Below, piece by piece: positions 5,259 to 5,811 of a DNA stretch of 5,811 nucleotides. Below the pieces are notes generated by a model. The model was given only the letters and a program-made list of their open reading frames with translations. It searched no databases and was not told where the DNA came from. The stretch's first letter is position 1, and every line of letters begins with the position of its first letter. The position numbers and the translations under genes are program-made. The stretch spans positions 1 through 5,811 of the forward strand of contig CAJCIJ010000185.1 in NCBI GenBank assembly GCA_903970315.1, read 5' to 3'. Source of the stretch: Actinomycetota bacterium. GTDB taxonomy: Bacteria; Actinomycetota; Thermoleophilia; Solirubrobacterales; Solirubrobacteraceae.

Positions 5259-5811
5259 TGGCCGCACCGACCCTGGGTGACCCGTGGGTGCTTGGGGGCG
5301 TGACCGTGCCAAACCGCGTGCTCCTGGCGCCCCTGGCTGGGATTGGCAACTGGTTTGTGCGCTTGCAGGCCAAGCGCTACGGCGCTGGCATGGCGGTCTC
5401 AGAGATGGTCTCAAGCCACGCTGTTCACCACGGCAACAGGCGCACCATGCAGGAGCTGCTGCGCATCGATCCGCGCGAGCGCGAGCACGGACCGGTGTCG
5501 ATCCAGCTTTTTGGACAGGACCCCGACGTGATGCGCCACGCCGCCCGCACGGTCGCCGAGACAGGGGCGGACATGATCGACCTGAACATGGGCTGCCCTG
5601 TGCCCAAGGTGTGCAAGACGGGCGCAGGCGCTGCGCTGCTGAGCGATCCCGAGCGCGCGATCGCGCTGGCGCGTGCAGCGCGCGAGGGTAGTGGCCTGCC
5701 CGTGACAGTCAAGCTCCGTTGCGGCCGGCGCCCGGGCGATCACAGTGGCCTTGAGCTTGCGCACAGGCTCGTCACAGAGGCGGGCGTGAGCGCGATCGCG
5801 TTGCACCCGCG
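5258..5811 (+). CDS. dusB: tRNA-dihydrouridine synthase, DusB/NifR3 type, N-terminal part (3' end outside window)
   Basis: FMN-dependent enzyme that reduces specific uridines of tRNA to dihydrouridine using NADPH. The frame stays open from ATG 5258 to the window edge, 184 full codons of a family usually about 320-350 long. The TIM-barrel start VLLAPLAGIGNWFVR (21-35) carries the FMN-binding APxAG motif. SEMVSSHAVHHGN (48-60), VSIQLFGQDPD (80-90) and the active-site signature DLNMGCPVPKVCKTGAGAAL (108-127) follow; Cys113 is the catalytic cysteine. VTVKLRCG (149-156) brings the conserved Lys152, and AIALHP (179-184) the FMN-site His183. The start overlaps the coaX stop as TGATG with GAGG upstream, so translation is probably coupled. 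In Bacillus the gene also follows the folate genes and precedes lysS. The Dus class is firm; the exact subfamily (DusB rather than a clade-specific branch) is less so. Confidence 0.93.
   Translation, partial: MAAPTLGDPWVLGGVTVPNRVLLAPLAGIGNWFVRLQAKRYGAGMAVSEMVSSHAVHHGNRRTMQELLRIDPREREHGPVSIQLFGQDPDVMRHAARTVAETGADMIDLNMGCPVPKVCKTGAGAALLSDPERAIALARAAREGSGLPVTVKLRCGRRPGDHSGLELAHRLVTEAGVSAIALHP

Noticed and set aside
5284..5691. Plus-strand 135-codon frame inside the last gene
   Set aside because: It is in a different frame from dus, is Arg/Ala-rich, and has no motif, while the frame from 5258 shows the whole Dus signature set and runs to the window end without a stop.
1..5811. CRISPR arrays, tRNA or rRNA genes, insertion sequences, prophage or defence genes
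   Set aside because: No spaced direct repeats, cloverleaf pattern, terminal inverted repeats or transposase motifs were seen; genes occupy nearly the whole window and all belong to known housekeeping families.

Overview
The window is a GC-rich bacterial chromosome segment with seven collinear plus-strand genes: hpt (3' end only), ftsH, folP, folB, folK, coaX and a dusB-type tRNA-dihydrouridine synthase gene (5' part only). G or C is strongly preferred at third codon positions, which is why long open frames also occur on the opposite strand. The gene order matches the tilS-hpt-ftsH ... folP-folB-folK ... dusB-lysS neighbourhood known from Bacillus and from actinobacteria. High GC, this order, coaX sitting between folK and dusB, and the style of the Dus protein suggest a deep-branching actinobacterium, perhaps Thermoleophilia/Solirubrobacterales. 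That placement is inference from memory, not a search result.

Layout: bases 2-304 hold the end of hypoxanthine phosphoribosyltransferase. A 118-base gap follows, with weak hairpins, a weak promoter-like pair and a possible 36-codon leader frame. Bases 423-2405 encode the membrane AAA+ zinc protease FtsH. After a 49-base gap come three consecutive folate genes: folP (dihydropteroate synthase), folB (dihydroneopterin aldolase) and folK (HPPK). coaX (type III pantothenate kinase) comes next, and its stop codon overlaps the start of dus, which runs off the window end. From folP onward, junctions are +33 or +22 bases or overlaps of 8 and 1 bases, so folP-folB-folK-coaX-dus looks like one transcription unit, possibly with ftsH upstream.

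How the genes work together: FolB splits dihydroneopterin, FolK pyrophosphorylates the resulting hydroxymethyl-dihydropterin, and FolP condenses it with p-aminobenzoate, giving three consecutive steps to dihydropteroate. Hpt is purine salvage, CoaX starts CoA synthesis, FtsH is membrane protein quality control, and Dus modifies tRNA. No GTP cyclohydrolase gene (folE) is in the window.

Most of this is a conserved housekeeping cluster, and I found no mobile element, CRISPR array, RNA gene or defence system. The clearest oddity is FolB: its catalytic domain is preceded by about 80 residues, half of them Asp or Glu, and codon evidence indicates that at least part of this tract must be translated. 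Smaller points are a possible leader peptide ending in an ATGA overlap with an alternative ftsH start, an AT-rich promoter-like string directly before coaX, and an apparent excess of GATC sites.
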